61,266 bases of DNA from positions 1 through 61,266 of the forward strand of contig JAJPIQ010000024.1 in assembly GCA_021324685.1 (NCBI GenBank), written 5' to 3'. The DNA is from Bacteroidota bacterium (lineage in GTDB: Bacteria; Bacteroidota; Ignavibacteria; Palsa-1295). The notes under the pieces are model-generated. The model was not told the origin of the DNA. It did not search any database and saw only the letters and a program-made list of their open reading frames with translations. Below are positions 1-11,250 of this stretch, piece after piece (positions within the stretch are counted from its first letter, which is position 1; each line of letters begins with the position of its first letter). The translations under genes were made by a program, and so were the position numbers.

Positions 1-1185
1 AAGATCGCAAAACGAATCGCCGAAAGGAATTTGGAGCTTGCGACGAAATATTCCCTTACTGAAATTTCTCTTTCCATGGCGCGACAGCTTCGGCTGATGG
101 CGGGAAATGCTGGAAAAAAGAAAGTGTATAGAGTATACAACGCCTTAACGAAAGACCTTTTAAGATCGTATTCGAATGAATTATTATCCTCAGAATATTT
201 GGACCAATTAATAATGATTTTTAATCGCCAACGGGGCGGAAGAAAGAAGTATGCGGAAGAATTAGAAAAATACTATACGGACCTGGAAGCATTATTGGGA
301 GGAAGTTCTTATGCCTTTCAACTGAATTATTATCGCATCGGCGTAGCGGCGTCCGTCGCTTCCGGTGTGCACTCGCAAACGCTGGAGCGAGCCCGGCAGG
401 GACTTTCGTTTTTAGATGGATCGCCGCACCTCCTGCAAAGAGAGCGGAAGGCCGATTTTTGGTATTATCAGTTACAAAGCTATCTTGGCGTCCATAATTT
501 CGAGCAAGCCGAACACGCGGCGGAGGAATGCGACGAATATTATAATCCGGGTTCGAACAATTGGTTTGCATTTTCGGAATCGAAGTTCCTCCTTTATATG
601 AACACGTTCCGTTTTGCAGACGCCAAGGAACTCTTACGGAACGTCACATCTCACGAGCGCTTTGCGCTTCAATCGGAATTGTGGCACGAGCACTGGGAGA
701 TCTTTACCTTCTATTTGAATTATGCACTAAAGACGACACCGGACTACGATCCAAAGACGACGCCGCTAAAATTCAATTATGAACTCCTCGAACGCAAAGT
801 GCCACACTCCCGCCGGGACAAAGAGGGCATGAATGTTTTGCTCCGTATCGCCCAGATCATTCATTGTATCGAAACGCGAGATTTCAACCGGATCTTCGAT
901 CTCTATGAAGGCCTCGTACAATACCGAAACCGTTATCTCACGGCGAGCATGGCGGAGCAAAGCTCACTGTTCATTCGGCTGTTAGGACTGATGGTCAGAC
1001 GCTCATTTTCCTATAAGCATTGCTTACGAGAAGGCGCGCCCATTGTCCATAAACTAAAGACGGGTACGTTCGAAATTATCGATCTCGAGCAGGAGGTCCA
1101 GGTGCTTCCCTATGTTTGGTTATGGGAACATTTGCTTGAAGAACTGAAAGCCGCTTCGGAAGCCCGCAAACCGGTCCTTGTATAA
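1..1185 (+). CDS. Unknown helical protein, 5'-truncated by the window
   Basis: The reading frame is open back to base 1, so the true start lies outside the window; the first internal candidate is a TTG at 31. About 394 codons are visible. The product is almost all charged and aromatic-rich helix with no signal peptide or membrane segment. Alternating aromatic and Leu/Ala positions (for example around residues 90-230) suggest a TPR-like helical repeat scaffold, but I do not recognise the family and see no catalytic motif. It is followed by an 84-bp spacer holding a direct repeat and a small gene in the same direction. Function unknown. Confidence 0.75.
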   Translation, partial: KIAKRIAERNLELATKYSLTEISLSMARQLRLMAGNAGKKKVYRVYNALTKDLLRSYSNELLSSEYLDQLIMIFNRQRGGRKKYAEELEKYYTDLEALLGGSSYAFQLNYYRIGVAASVASGVHSQTLERARQGLSFLDGSPHLLQRERKADFWYYQLQSYLGVHNFEQAEHAAEECDEYYNPGSNNWFAFSESKFLLYMNTFRFADAKELLRNVTSHERFALQSELWHEHWEIFTFYLNYALKTTPDYDPKTTPLKFNYELLERKVPHSRRDKEGMNVLLRIAQIIHCIETRDFNRIFDLYEGLVQYRNRYLTASMAEQSSLFIRLLGLMVRRSFSYKHCLREGAPIVHKLKTGTFEIIDLEQEVQVLPYVWLWEHLLEELKAASEARKPVLV

Positions 1186-1227
1186 TGCGATACGATTGAA
1201 CGAAATCTTGCTCTCCGCTCTTTATTA

Positions 1228-1263
1228 AACGTTCTTTTTCGAGATTGAACGTTCTTTTTCGAG
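1228..1263. repeat. Two 16-bp direct repeats with 20-bp period
   Basis: The 16-mer AACGTTCTTTTTCGAG occurs at 1228-1243 and again at 1248-1263. It lies just upstream of the small gene starting at 1270. The 20-bp period, about two helical turns, would suit an operator or be a simple duplication. Role unknown. Confidence 0.7.
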
Positions 1264-1269
1264 CGCACT

Positions 1270-1539
1270 ATGATCGATATGAAAGCGGAGAAATATCTCA
1301 TTCTTACGGATGTAAGGCCCGCGGAGCCATCGAGCGAGGCAATACAAACCACGACGAGGGTCCGCTTCGGTTTTGGCGCTGCCGGAGAAGAGGTCCAGCG
1401 TGTACTCGAGACCAACGGAGTCGAACGAGTGCGGGTGCGCATCGATGGCGAAAATCGGGAGGTCATGTTTTTACCCGGGCGGGCGCAACGCCTCCTCGAT
1501 ATCAAGCAGAAGATAAAATCATTATCGTTCTCCGCCTGA
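1270..1539 (+). CDS. Small unknown protein (89 aa)
   Basis: An 89-residue frame whose composition looks protein-like: alternating beta-type stretches (VRVRIDGENREVMFLPG near residues 53-69) and a basic C-terminus. No clear ribosome binding site precedes the ATG at 1270; a second ATG at 1279 is an alternative. It lies between the unknown helical protein and a lipoprotein gene, all in the same direction. A longer frame on another phase (1245-1571) overlaps it and looks less protein-like. I do not recognise the family. Confidence 0.4.
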   Translation: MIDMKAEKYLILTDVRPAEPSSEAIQTTTRVRFGFGAAGEEVQRVLETNGVERVRVRIDGENREVMFLPGRAQRLLDIKQKIKSLSFSA

Positions 1540-1567
1540 CGATCAAAATTTATCTTAGCCTTCTGAA

Positions 1568-1930
1568 ATGATCAAAGTTTATCTTACCCTTCTGGTCGGT
1601 GCGCTTGTCGCCGTATCGTTTGCATGCTCGAATTCATCCTCCCCGCAAACGACGTATCCTCTTGTGTTGACAACGCTTTCCGACACGACCTCCGGTAACA
1701 CCGCCCTATTCAATTTTCGGGTAACCAAGGACGGCATTCCGGTTGCCAATGCGCAACTGCGTCAAACGGATTTCCCTTCGGGCAAAACGTTCGATCTTGG
1801 AATTAAATCGGACACCGGCGGCCATTTCCCGAGAGTAACGGTCGTCTTCGATCTCGATACGTTCAGTCAGGTCGCGTATCAGGCCGTCCGCGATACTCTT
1901 ACGAGTAATTTTGTACGCTGGCCGCCGTAA
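1568..1930 (+). CDS. Small lipoprotein
   Basis: The N-terminus is a lipoprotein signal: a Lys at residue 3, a hydrophobic core (residues 5-17) and a lipobox VSFAC with Cys at residue 20, followed by a Ser-rich linker. The mature part of about 100 residues is short and beta-rich, with a pattern (pre-N-terminal strand, G-I-P-V-A-N-A) recalling carboxypeptidase-regulatory-like beta-sandwich domains. It probably sits in an outer or inner membrane leaflet. Substrate or partner cannot be read from the sequence. It converges on argH, with 24 bp between stops. Confidence 0.7.
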   Translation: MIKVYLTLLVGALVAVSFACSNSSSPQTTYPLVLTTLSDTTSGNTALFNFRVTKDGIPVANAQLRQTDFPSGKTFDLGIKSDTGGHFPRVTVVFDLDTFSQVAYQAVRDTLTSNFVRWPP

Positions 1931-1954
1931 GCTTTAAACCCGCTTGGCCAGGCC

Positions 1955-3337
1955 TCAGTACAAACGCGTTCGCCACGCCTCCATCGCCTCTCGCACCATT
2001 CGAGGATTGGTACTGCCCAGGGACTTTTTCTCTTCGAGGCTTCTCCGGGGATCAAGATATGAAAAAACGTCCGCATCGAACTTCGAAGAGAAAGTCCGAT
2101 ACTCTTCCAGGGTCAGCTCCTCGAGCGATCGTCCGAGCTCTTCTGCGTGTGCGACGATGCTGCCGGTCATATGATGGGCCTCGCGAAAGGGAACTCCTTT
2201 TCGCGCAAGGTAATCGGCAAGTTCCGTCGCCATGAGATAATCGCGGCGCACGGCCGCTTCCATGCGATGGGGATGAAAGACGGTTTCGCGAAGTACGAGC
2301 GCCATCATTTCGAGCGAATTCCGGGTCGTCTCGATCGCTTCGAACATCGGCGGCTTGTCCTGCTGCATATCGCGGTTATATGCGAGCGGCAGTGCTTTCA
2401 TCGTCGTCAGGACATTGACAAGGGTGCCATAGACAGCGCCCACGTTGCCGCGAATCAGTTCCGCCATATCGGGATTCTTTTTTTGCGGCATGATGCTGGA
2501 ACCCGTCGTGACGGCATCGGACATCGAAATAAACCCGAATTCCCGCGTGGACCAGATCACGAGTTCTTCGGCCATCCGCGACAGGTGCATCATGACGATC
2601 GAGCAGGCAGCCGAGAGCTCGATCAAATAATCGCGGTCGCTTACGGCGTCGATGCTGTTAGAAAGGACGGAACGAAAGCCAAGCGCCGTGGCCGCCTGCG
2701 CCCGGTCGATGGGATACGAAGTTCCCGCGAACGCGGCCGCACCCAACGGCGACCGGTCGATGCGGCGAAGCACGTCCTCCATTCGCTCTCGGTCCCGAGC
2801 GAACATCTCGAGATAGGCAAGGAAATGGTGCGCGAGCAGAATGGGCTGCGCGCGCTGCAGATGTGTATATCCGGGCATGATCGCATCCGGATACGCTTCG
2901 CTCTTTCTCAGTAGCTCGCGCATGACGAGCGTAATCGTTTCCGAGAGGTCCGGGACCGCCCGCTTGAGATACAACCGCTCGTCGGTCGCGACCTGATCGT
3001 TCCGGCTACGGCCGGTGTGGAGCTTTCCGCCCGCCGCGCCAATGTTTTCCATGAGCCGCCGTTCGATCGCGAGGTGAACGTCCTCCATCGAAGCGTCGAA
3101 CTGGAATTCGCCGCGTTCGATCTCGCCAGCGATCTGTTCCAGACCGCGAACGATCGCATGCGCTTCTTCCCTTGAAATAATTCCCGTTTCGCCGAGCATT
3201 CGCGCATGGGCGATCGAACCCTGGATATCCTCCCGCCAAAGTTTGGAATCGAACGCAATACTCGAGGAAAAGCGATGGGCGATCTCGTCCATCGCTTCCT
3301 TAAAGCGCCCACCCCATAATGCAGTTGTTTCGGCCAT
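1955..3337 (-). CDS. argH: Argininosuccinate lyase
   Basis: Last step of arginine synthesis: argininosuccinate to arginine plus fumarate, in the cytoplasm. The 460-residue length is standard. The fumarase/ASL superfamily signature GSSIMPQKKNP is at residues 279-289, with the substrate-loop motif HTGRSRNDQ at 107-115 and GYTHLQRAQP at 156-165. The ATG at 3337 directly follows the argG stop codon (TAA then ATG with no gap), so the two are very likely translationally coupled. It is the last gene of the leftward arg operon. Confidence 0.96.
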   Translation of the reverse strand: MAETTALWGGRFKEAMDEIAHRFSSSIAFDSKLWREDIQGSIAHARMLGETGIISREEAHAIVRGLEQIAGEIERGEFQFDASMEDVHLAIERRLMENIGAAGGKLHTGRSRNDQVATDERLYLKRAVPDLSETITLVMRELLRKSEAYPDAIMPGYTHLQRAQPILLAHHFLAYLEMFARDRERMEDVLRRIDRSPLGAAAFAGTSYPIDRAQAATALGFRSVLSNSIDAVSDRDYLIELSAACSIVMMHLSRMAEELVIWSTREFGFISMSDAVTTGSSIMPQKKNPDMAELIRGNVGAVYGTLVNVLTTMKALPLAYNRDMQQDKPPMFEAIETTRNSLEMMALVLRETVFHPHRMEAAVRRDYLMATELADYLARKGVPFREAHHMTGSIVAHAEELGRSLEELTLEEYRTFSSKFDADVFSYLDPRRSLEEKKSLGSTNPRMVREAMEAWRTRLY

Positions 3338-4585
3338 TTACACGAGTTCGTGTTCCGCGACCGCAGGCACGGTCCGGGCCAGCGTTCGAAGGGGAAGCGA
3401 AAAGATCTTGGAAAAGCCTTCGCCGGCCGAGTGATCGAACGTGTCTTCCGCCGTGTAAGACGCGAGCGCCTTATCGTACAACGAGTTCGGCGACTGCCGG
3501 GAGCGAACAGACATCGTTCCCTTATACAGTTTTACGACAACAATGCCGTTGACGCGTGTTTGCGTTTCGTCCACAAACGCATCGAAAGCGGTTCGGAGGG
3601 GCGAGAACCAAAGCCCGTTATAGACGAGCTCGGCGTAGTCCTGCGAGAGTTTTGCTTTGGCATGGGCGGTCCATTTATCGAGCGTGATCCGCTCGAGTTC
3701 GGAATGGGCAAAATGGAGCAGCGTCGCGCCGGGCGCTTCGTAAATTTCCCGGGATTTAATTCCGACAAGCCGGTTCTCGATCATATCCAGCCGGCCGATC
3801 CCGTGCGCACCGGCAAGATGGTTGAGCATCGTGATGAGATCGACCGCTCCGATCGCTTCTTCGTTGAGCGCAACGGGAATCCCGTGCTTAAAGGTGATCG
3901 CAATTTCTTCCGGAGTATTCGGGGCCTGTTCCGGCGAAACCGTCCGCTGGTAGGCATCTTCCGGAGGAGCAACGGTAGGATCTTCGAGAACACCGCATTC
4001 GATGCTGGTCCCCCAGAGGTTTTCATCGATGGAATAGGGGCTCGCTTTTGTCGCCGAAACCGGAATGCCCCGTTCCGCGCAATACGCGATCTCGTCCTCG
4101 CGCGATTTGAACGGCCAGTGGCGCACCGGGGCAATGACTCGAAGGTCCGGAGCGAGGGCCCAGACTCCGGCATCGAAGCGGACCTGGTCGTTCCCTTTTC
4201 CGGTACAGCCATGGGCAACGACCGTGCATTCTTCCTTGCGCGCAATTTCGACGAGCGCTTTTGCGAGCAACGGCCGGCCGAGCGCCGTCGCCAGCGGATA
4301 AACACCTTCATAAAGCGCTCCGGCTTTCAGCGCATGGAATACGAAATCTTCTGCAAACTGTTTTTTAAGATCGACGTGGTACGCCGCTTTCGCGCCAAGT
4401 TGATAGGCTTTTTCGGTAATACCTTTTAGTTCTTTTTCCTGGCCCAGGTCTCCGGAGACCGTTACGATCTCCGCGCCGAATTCTTCCTGCAGCCAGGAAG
4501 CGATGACGGACGTATCGAGTCCTCCCGAAAATGCAAGTGCAATGCGAGCGCCCTGAAGGCCCGCCAAGCCATTCATAGTATTCAT
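3338..4585 (-). CDS. argG: Argininosuccinate synthase
   Basis: Joins citrulline and aspartate using ATP to make argininosuccinate. The N-terminal PP-loop AFSGGLDTS is at residues 18-26, and the conserved [11 protein letters not shown]-type ATP/citrulline loop lies near residue 125. Length (415 aa) is normal for the family. The first ATG (4585) is followed by a second at codon 4; either could be used. It lies 20 bp downstream of argR and abuts argH, in keeping with one operon regulated by ArgR. Confidence 0.96.
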   Translation of the reverse strand: MNTMNGLAGLQGARIALAFSGGLDTSVIASWLQEEFGAEIVTVSGDLGQEKELKGITEKAYQLGAKAAYHVDLKKQFAEDFVFHALKAGALYEGVYPLATALGRPLLAKALVEIARKEECTVVAHGCTGKGNDQVRFDAGVWALAPDLRVIAPVRHWPFKSREDEIAYCAERGIPVSATKASPYSIDENLWGTSIECGVLEDPTVAPPEDAYQRTVSPEQAPNTPEEIAITFKHGIPVALNEEAIGAVDLITMLNHLAGAHGIGRLDMIENRLVGIKSREIYEAPGATLLHFAHSELERITLDKWTAHAKAKLSQDYAELVYNGLWFSPLRTAFDAFVDETQTRVNGIVVVKLYKGTMSVRSRQSPNSLYDKALASYTAEDTFDHSAGEGFSKIFSLPLRTLARTVPAVAEHELV

Positions 4586-4605
4586 CTGCTTCTTCTTTCT
4601 TACTG

Positions 4606-5026
4606 TTACTCGGATGTAATAAATGCTCGAAGTTCGTTCGTGAGCCGCTTGATATCTTTCGTCGCACGGGGCGCGATGAAGATCGTATTATCGCCGGCGA
4701 TCGTACCCAAAACGAAGGGCGAGACCATGCTGTCGATCAGTTCGGCAACGCCGTGCGCTCGGCCCGCGAGCGTTTTAATGACGATCATCGATTCGTTGCT
4801 GTAAATGCCACGGACTTCATAGCTCAAAAGCGCACGCACGCGCGAGTCCTCATCGTTTTGGCCGATCGTATACCGGGGCCCTTCCGGAGAAGCGCGCCGC
4901 GTGACACCCATTTCCGAGAGATCCCGCGACAGCGTGGCCTGATTGACTTTATGACCCGCTTTCTTCAAAAGCTTCTGCAGTTCCTCCTGGGAACCGACAT
5001 CCTGCTTGGTAATGATCTCACGAATG

Positions 5027-5052
<26 letters not shown>
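4606..5052 (-). CDS. argR: Arginine repressor
   Basis: ArgR/AhrC family, 148 aa. The N-terminal winged helix-turn-helix carries the recognition stretch NQATLSRDL at residues 37-45. The C-terminal arginine-binding and oligomerisation domain contains [14 protein letters not shown]. The start codon at 5052 lies inside the end of the upstream argB/argF gene (26-bp overlap, different frame), so translation is coupled. It probably binds the twin palindromes upstream of argC (9308-9341) with arginine as co-repressor and so controls its own operon; this is inference from position and sequence. Confidence 0.95.
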
Positions 5053-6934
<1,882 letters not shown>

Positions 6935-6936
6935 CT

Positions 6937-6987
6937 TAGCTCCGATAACTGGTTAGCTCCGATAACTGGTTAGCTCCGATAACTGGC
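6937..6987 (-). repeat. 17-bp unit repeated three times across the argJ stop
   Basis: The unit TTAGCTCCGATAACTGG (plus strand) occurs three times head to tail at 6937-6953, 6954-6970 and 6971-6987. Read on the minus strand it is the last four codons of argJ (Ser-Tyr-Arg-Ser) plus its TAA stop. The first copy (6971-6987, with stop at 6970-6972) ends argJ; the other two fill the spacer up to the argB/argF start codon at 6934. Confidence 0.95.
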
Positions 6988-8277
6988 GTTGATATGCACG
7001 TAGTCCTTCGAAAGATCGCAGGTCCAGAAGTTCGCCATTTCCGTTCCCTGGTGGAGATCGATCGTGATCGTAATATTTTCTTTCGAGAAAATCTCTTTCG
7101 CGCGGACCTCGTCGATGAAGATCTGATAGTCCGGCCGAAGAATGGGGAGATCGTCGAAAAAGAGTTCGACCCGCGCGGGATCGAATGCGATTCCCGAATA
7201 TCCAACGGCAGCCAGAATCCGTCCCCAATTGGCATCGGCCCCGTGGATCGCGGTTTTTACAAGGTTGCTGTTGGCGACCGATTGCGCCGCACGGATGGCT
7301 TCGGATTCCGACCGAGCGCCTTTGACGACAATTTCAACTAATTTCGTCGCTCCCTCACCGTCGCGCGCGATCATTTTCGCCAGCCGAACGAGAACATGCT
7401 CCAAGGCCTCCTCGAATACGGCAAATGCTTTCGTTCCAGCGGTCAGCTCTGGCACGTGGGACGAGCCGTTCGCTAAAATAACCGCCATGTCGTTGGTGCT
7501 CATGTCCCCATCGACGGAAATTCGATTGAACGATTTACCGATGAGCCGCGAAAATGTGTTTTGAAGGAGCGGTTGCGCGATAGCTGCATCCGTCGTAAGA
7601 AAGGCCAGCATCGTCGCCATATTCGGCGCGATCATGCCGGAGCCTTTGGCGATACCGCCAATTCGGACGGTATGCGGAGTGCCATTGTTCGTCGGCAACG
7701 CAATATCTAATGCGATCTCTTTCGCATAGGTATCCGTCGTCATGATCGCTTCGGCTGCATCGAAGCCGCCGGAGCGAGAAAGCCTGGACGGCAGCTCCCG
7801 AATGCCTTTTACGATGTTTTCCATCGGCAGGTATTGCCCAATGACGCCGGTCGAGGACACAAGAACTTGTTGTTCCGGAACACCGAGCGCCGCAGCCGTC
7901 TCACGGACCATTCGCCAGGCATCCTGCATCCCCTGCTCGCCCGTACAGGCGTTCGCATTCCCGCTGTTCACGACGATCGCTTTTATCGTGCGCTCGTCTT
8001 TCAGAATTTCCTTATCGACAACAAGCGGAGCCGCAATCACAGCATTCAATGTAAAAACAGCCGCGCAGCGAGCCGGCTCTTCGCTTACAATCAGCGCAAT
8101 ATCTTTTTTTACTTTGCGAATACCGCAATAGATTCCGGCCGCCGAGAACCCATTCGGCGCCGTGACGCCGCCCGCAATTTCGTGAAACGCCGTCCCGGGG
8201 ACCGGAGCACCCGTCCCATTTAAAATCTCGGTAACGCCATGGCCAATAGCCGCGTCACCATACGCGATTTCCGTCAT
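6970..8277 (-). CDS. argJ: Glutamate N-acetyltransferase / amino-acid acetyltransferase
   Basis: Transfers the acetyl group from N-acetylornithine to glutamate, closing the cyclic arginine route; bifunctional forms also use acetyl-CoA. The self-cleavage motif is present (MATMLAFL), with the predicted nucleophile Thr222; the conserved GSGMIAPN precedes it. I chose the ATG at 8277 because it overlaps the argC stop in the classic ATGA arrangement; an upstream in-frame ATG at 8307 would add ten residues inside argC. Predicted length 435 aa. The C-terminus ends in the expected INASYRS-type tail, which is then duplicated in the spacer. Confidence 0.95.
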   Translation of the reverse strand: MTEIAYGDAAIGHGVTEILNGTGAPVPGTAFHEIAGGVTAPNGFSAAGIYCGIRKVKKDIALIVSEEPARCAAVFTLNAVIAAPLVVDKEILKDERTIKAIVVNSGNANACTGEQGMQDAWRMVRETAAALGVPEQQVLVSSTGVIGQYLPMENIVKGIRELPSRLSRSGGFDAAEAIMTTDTYAKEIALDIALPTNNGTPHTVRIGGIAKGSGMIAPNMATMLAFLTTDAAIAQPLLQNTFSRLIGKSFNRISVDGDMSTNDMAVILANGSSHVPELTAGTKAFAVFEEALEHVLVRLAKMIARDGEGATKLVEIVVKGARSESEAIRAAQSVANSNLVKTAIHGADANWGRILAAVGYSGIAFDPARVELFFDDLPILRPDYQIFIDEVRAKEIFSKENITITIDLHQGTEMANFWTCDLSKDYVHINASYRS

Positions 8278-9296
8278 AACAACCCTTCCGTTTCCGGGAA
8301 CCCGCAAACGAGGTTCATATTCTGGACCGCCTGGCCGGCCGCGCCTTTCATTAGATTATCGAGCGTAGAAATGATCATGACCTGATGGTGCTCCGGCAAG
8401 AGCTGTGCGTACAAATCGATAAAATTCGTTCCGGTCGTGCGGCGAATTTCGGGGATGCGGTCCGCGCGAAATCGAACGAATGGCTTCGTCTCGTAATATT
8501 TCGTAAAGATCCCCTGCAATTCGAATTCCGAAAGATCGCTCGAGAGCCGGGCGCAAATCGTTGTATAAATTCCACGCGTGACCGGGATCAGGTGCGGCGT
8601 AAACGTCAGGCTCACCGGCGCGCCCAAGCCACCAAGGACCGTTTCCATCTCGGGAATATGCTGATGGTCCCCGAGGCGGTATGCTTTTACATTTTCGTTC
8701 ACTTCCGCGAACGAATACTCGATGGAGGCTTTTTTGCCGGCACCCGAAACGCCGGACATGGAATTCACGACGATCGGTTCGGCCTCGATCGCTCCTTCGG
8801 CTACCAGCGGGGCCAGCGCAAGGATCACGCTGGTCGCATAGCAGCCGGGATTCGCTATAAAGCGTGCGTTCTGAATGGCTTCCGAGTTCCATTCCGGCAA
8901 TCCATACACGGCCTGATGCAATACCTCTTCCGGCGAGGATTGTGGCCGCTTGTAATATTTCTCGAACAGGGCGCGGTCCGTAAGGCGATGGTCGCCGCTT
9001 AAATCTATGACGATCTTTCCCCGATCGAGGAGCCCCGGAGCGATCTCCATCGCTTCTCCATGGGGCAGCGCCAGAAAGCAAATTTCTGCATCGAGTTCGA
9101 TTCCAGTGGTAAACTCCTCAAATCGCTGTCCGGCAGCGGAGGAATATCCCGGTAGAACGTCTCCAACGAGTTCGCCGGCCATGCTCCGGGCAAACGCCTT
9201 TGCAAGGGTCACATTCGGATGCCGCTCCAGGAGGCGCACCAGCTCTCCACCGGAATACCCCGAAGCCCCAAATACCGCCGCTCGTAATTGCTTCAC
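8274..9296 (-). CDS. argC: N-acetyl-gamma-glutamyl-phosphate reductase
   Basis: Reduces N-acetylglutamyl phosphate to the semialdehyde with NADPH. The Rossmann motif GASGYSG is at residues 10-16 and the catalytic cysteine sits in NPGCYAT (Cys152). Length of 340 aa is typical. The start codon is GTG at 9296 with no obvious Shine-Dalgarno sequence. It is the first gene of the arg operon. The putative ArgR sites lie 12-45 bp upstream, close enough to cover a promoter. No argD (acetylornithine aminotransferase) is in the window, so that step must be encoded elsewhere. Confidence 0.95.
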   Translation of the reverse strand: MKQLRAAVFGASGYSGGELVRLLERHPNVTLAKAFARSMAGELVGDVLPGYSSAAGQRFEEFTTGIELDAEICFLALPHGEAMEIAPGLLDRGKIVIDLSGDHRLTDRALFEKYYKRPQSSPEEVLHQAVYGLPEWNSEAIQNARFIANPGCYATSVILALAPLVAEGAIEAEPIVVNSMSGVSGAGKKASIEYSFAEVNENVKAYRLGDHQHIPEMETVLGGLGAPVSLTFTPHLIPVTRGIYTTICARLSSDLSEFELQGIFTKYYETKPFVRFRADRIPEIRRTTGTNFIDLYAQLLPEHHQVMIISTLDNLMKGAAGQAVQNMNLVCGFPETEGLL

Positions 9297-9307
9297 GAAA
9301 AGGGTAA

Positions 9308-9341
9308 CGCATATTTATGCAGGAAGTTGCATAAATATGCA
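9308..9341 (-). promoter_or_regulatory. Twin ARG-box-like palindromes upstream of argC
   Basis: Two near-palindromes of 14 bp, CGCATATTTATGCA (9308-9321) and TGCATAAATATGCA (9328-9341), form a perfect 13-bp inverted repeat (9309-9321 against 9328-9340) with a 6-bp spacer. Their centres are 20 bp apart. Known ArgR operators are paired AT-rich palindromes with TGAAT/TGCAT-like arms about 21 bp apart, so this is a strong candidate operator for the argR product encoded in the same operon. No confident -35/-10 pair was identified. Confidence 0.8.
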
Positions 9342-9407
9342 GTCCGAAAAAAATTTAATATCACCGTGATGTCGGGCCGTATATTTGTTTTTTTGAAGGC
9401 ACTGTGT

Positions 9408-10004
9408 ATGACCAAAAGGCAATTCGTCGTTCTCGTATTTCGGCTGTTCGCGCTATATCTTGTTTTTAGCCTGATTTCAAGCGTGGGTACTTTCTATCAA
9501 ATCATAGTTAGGAGTCAAGGGGCTACAGGATGGCTTGCAACAGCTATAGGAATTTGTATCTTCCTTGCTGCTATCTCGCTGTTATGGATCAAAAGCGAGT
9601 GGCTCATGCAAAAGGTTTTTGCAATCCCATCGCTTTCAGATGATATTAAATTAGTTCCAGATGAGCCGTTTACTCAGGGCCAGATAGAAGGCGTTTCCGA
9701 AAAACTTCCTGAGGTTATTGAGATTCAGGATTACTACGAAGCCCCACTTACAAAAGAAAGCATCGAGATAGTTGTTTTTAGTGCTATAGGACTTTATATT
9801 TCCCTTAATGCCTTGCTTGGATTTCTTCGCGAGATTGTATTTTTTAATCCATTGTTATTTGACACGCGAATTAATTGGGAATTTCTTTTTCCGTACTCCG
9901 TTCAACTGGTTCTCGGTGTTTGGCTTTTCCTTCGTCCCTGGCAATTTCAAGGATGGATCGAAAAATTCAAGCCAAAGCCAGACGAAGCAAAAATTACGAG
10001 TTAA
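9408..10004 (+). CDS. Multi-pass membrane protein, unknown
   Basis: I place the start at the ATG at 9408, preceded by GAAGGC; the frame runs further up (to 9288) into the arg operator, which is less likely. The 198-residue product has two N-terminal hydrophobic segments (about residues 5-27 and 37-60), a soluble loop of about 60 residues, and two more segments near 125-145 and 160-180. A basic C-terminus follows. Base composition is more AT-rich than the flanking genes, which hints at a different origin. Its last 11 bp overlap the convergent purT gene. Function unknown. Confidence 0.65.
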   Translation: MTKRQFVVLVFRLFALYLVFSLISSVGTFYQIIVRSQGATGWLATAIGICIFLAAISLLWIKSEWLMQKVFAIPSLSDDIKLVPDEPFTQGQIEGVSEKLPEVIEIQDYYEAPLTKESIEIVVFSAIGLYISLNALLGFLREIVFFNPLLFDTRINWEFLFPYSVQLVLGVWLFLRPWQFQGWIEKFKPKPDEAKITS

Positions 10005-11172
10005 GTATCACCCGCACTTTCGCCGCCGCCTCTTTTGCCCGAGTGCGCAGCGAATCAATTGGGGTTCCAATCTTATCGTGCGCCAACACAACGCCCATGC
10101 GGCGATATTTCCGTGTTGTGGGCTTTCCGAAAATGCGAATATCGATGCCGGGAATGGAAAGTGCCTCCGCAATGCCTTCATATCGCGGCTCTGTTGAGGA
10201 TTCTTCCGGAGCCAGAATAACGGCGCTTGCTCCGGCGCGCTCCAACACGATCTCTGGAATGGGCAGACCAAGTACCGCGCGGGCATGAAGCTCGAACTCC
10301 GTAAAATTCTGTGAACCGCTCATCGTCACCATGCCGGTATCGTGCGGACGCGGCGAAAGCTCCGAAAAATAGACTCCACTTTTCCTCGAAAGAAAAAACT
10401 CCACTCCCCAAATGCCAAAACCCGTGAGCGCTTTGGTGACGGCGCCCGCCATCCGTTTGGCCTCGGCAAGATGCTCCGGGCTGATCTCTGCTGGCTGCCA
10501 GCTTTCCATGTAATCGCCGCGCTCCTGCCGGTGACCGATCGGCGGACAGAAGAGCGTCTCGCCGTTTCGCTGCGTGATCGTGAGCAGGGTGATCTCCGAA
10601 TCGAACGATACAAATTCCTCGACGATCACCTCCTCGTTCTTCGCGCGGCTTTTCGTCATCGCGATCTCCCACGCCTGTTCGATCTCGTTTTCGTTCCGAA
10701 CATACGATTGCCCTTTGCCAGAGGAGGACATGAGCGGCTTCACGACGCACGGAATTCCGATCTTCACAATGGCAGATCGAAATTCTTCGAGCGTTTTTGC
10801 ATAGGCATATCGGGCCGTTTGGAGCCCTAATTCGTTCGAAGCCAGATCGCGAATGGCTTTGCGGTTCATCGTGAAGTTCGCGGCCCGCGCACTTGGGATC
10901 ACTTCGATGCCCCGTCGTTCGTAGTCATAGAATCGTTCCGTACGGATCGCTTCGATCTCCGGAACGATAATATCGGGTTGGTATTGTGCGACGAGGCGAT
11001 CGAGACCGTTCGCATCGAGCATGTTGATGACGGCGCGCTCCTCGGTCACGTGCTGTGCCGGCGCACCCTCATACGAATCGACCGCGATCACCCGCTGGCC
11101 GAGCCGCTTTAGGGCAATCGTCAATTCTTTTCCGAGTTCTCCGGAGCCCAGAAGAAGGATGGTCTTTTTCAA
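9994..11172 (-). CDS. purT: Formate-dependent GAR transformylase
   Basis: ATP-grasp enzyme that uses formate and ATP to formylate glycinamide ribonucleotide in purine synthesis. The N-terminal GSGELGKE motif is at residues 9-16, followed by the typical PurT VIPEIEAI-like stretch. The central ATP-grasp part contains [13 protein letters not shown] and the C-terminal part [13 protein letters not shown]. Length 392 aa matches the family. It stands between a membrane protein and a lipoprotein gene, without other pur genes nearby. Confidence 0.94.
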   Translation of the reverse strand: MKKTILLLGSGELGKELTIALKRLGQRVIAVDSYEGAPAQHVTEERAVINMLDANGLDRLVAQYQPDIIVPEIEAIRTERFYDYERRGIEVIPSARAANFTMNRKAIRDLASNELGLQTARYAYAKTLEEFRSAIVKIGIPCVVKPLMSSSGKGQSYVRNENEIEQAWEIAMTKSRAKNEEVIVEEFVSFDSEITLLTITQRNGETLFCPPIGHRQERGDYMESWQPAEISPEHLAEAKRMAGAVTKALTGFGIWGVEFFLSRKSGVYFSELSPRPHDTGMVTMSGSQNFTEFELHARAVLGLPIPEIVLERAGASAVILAPEESSTEPRYEGIAEALSIPGIDIRIFGKPTTRKYRRMGVVLAHDKIGTPIDSLRTRAKEAAAKVRVILNS

Positions 11173-11250
11173 AATTCGAACAGGAAAAAAAAGAACAAAG
11201 AAAGAAAGTCGTACCTACGAGCAGGAAGACGGATGCAAAAGGTTTTCGGC

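Noticed and set aside
3350-4429. 359-codon plus-strand frame
   Set aside because: Antisense to argG; composition is arginine- and phenylalanine-rich without motifs.
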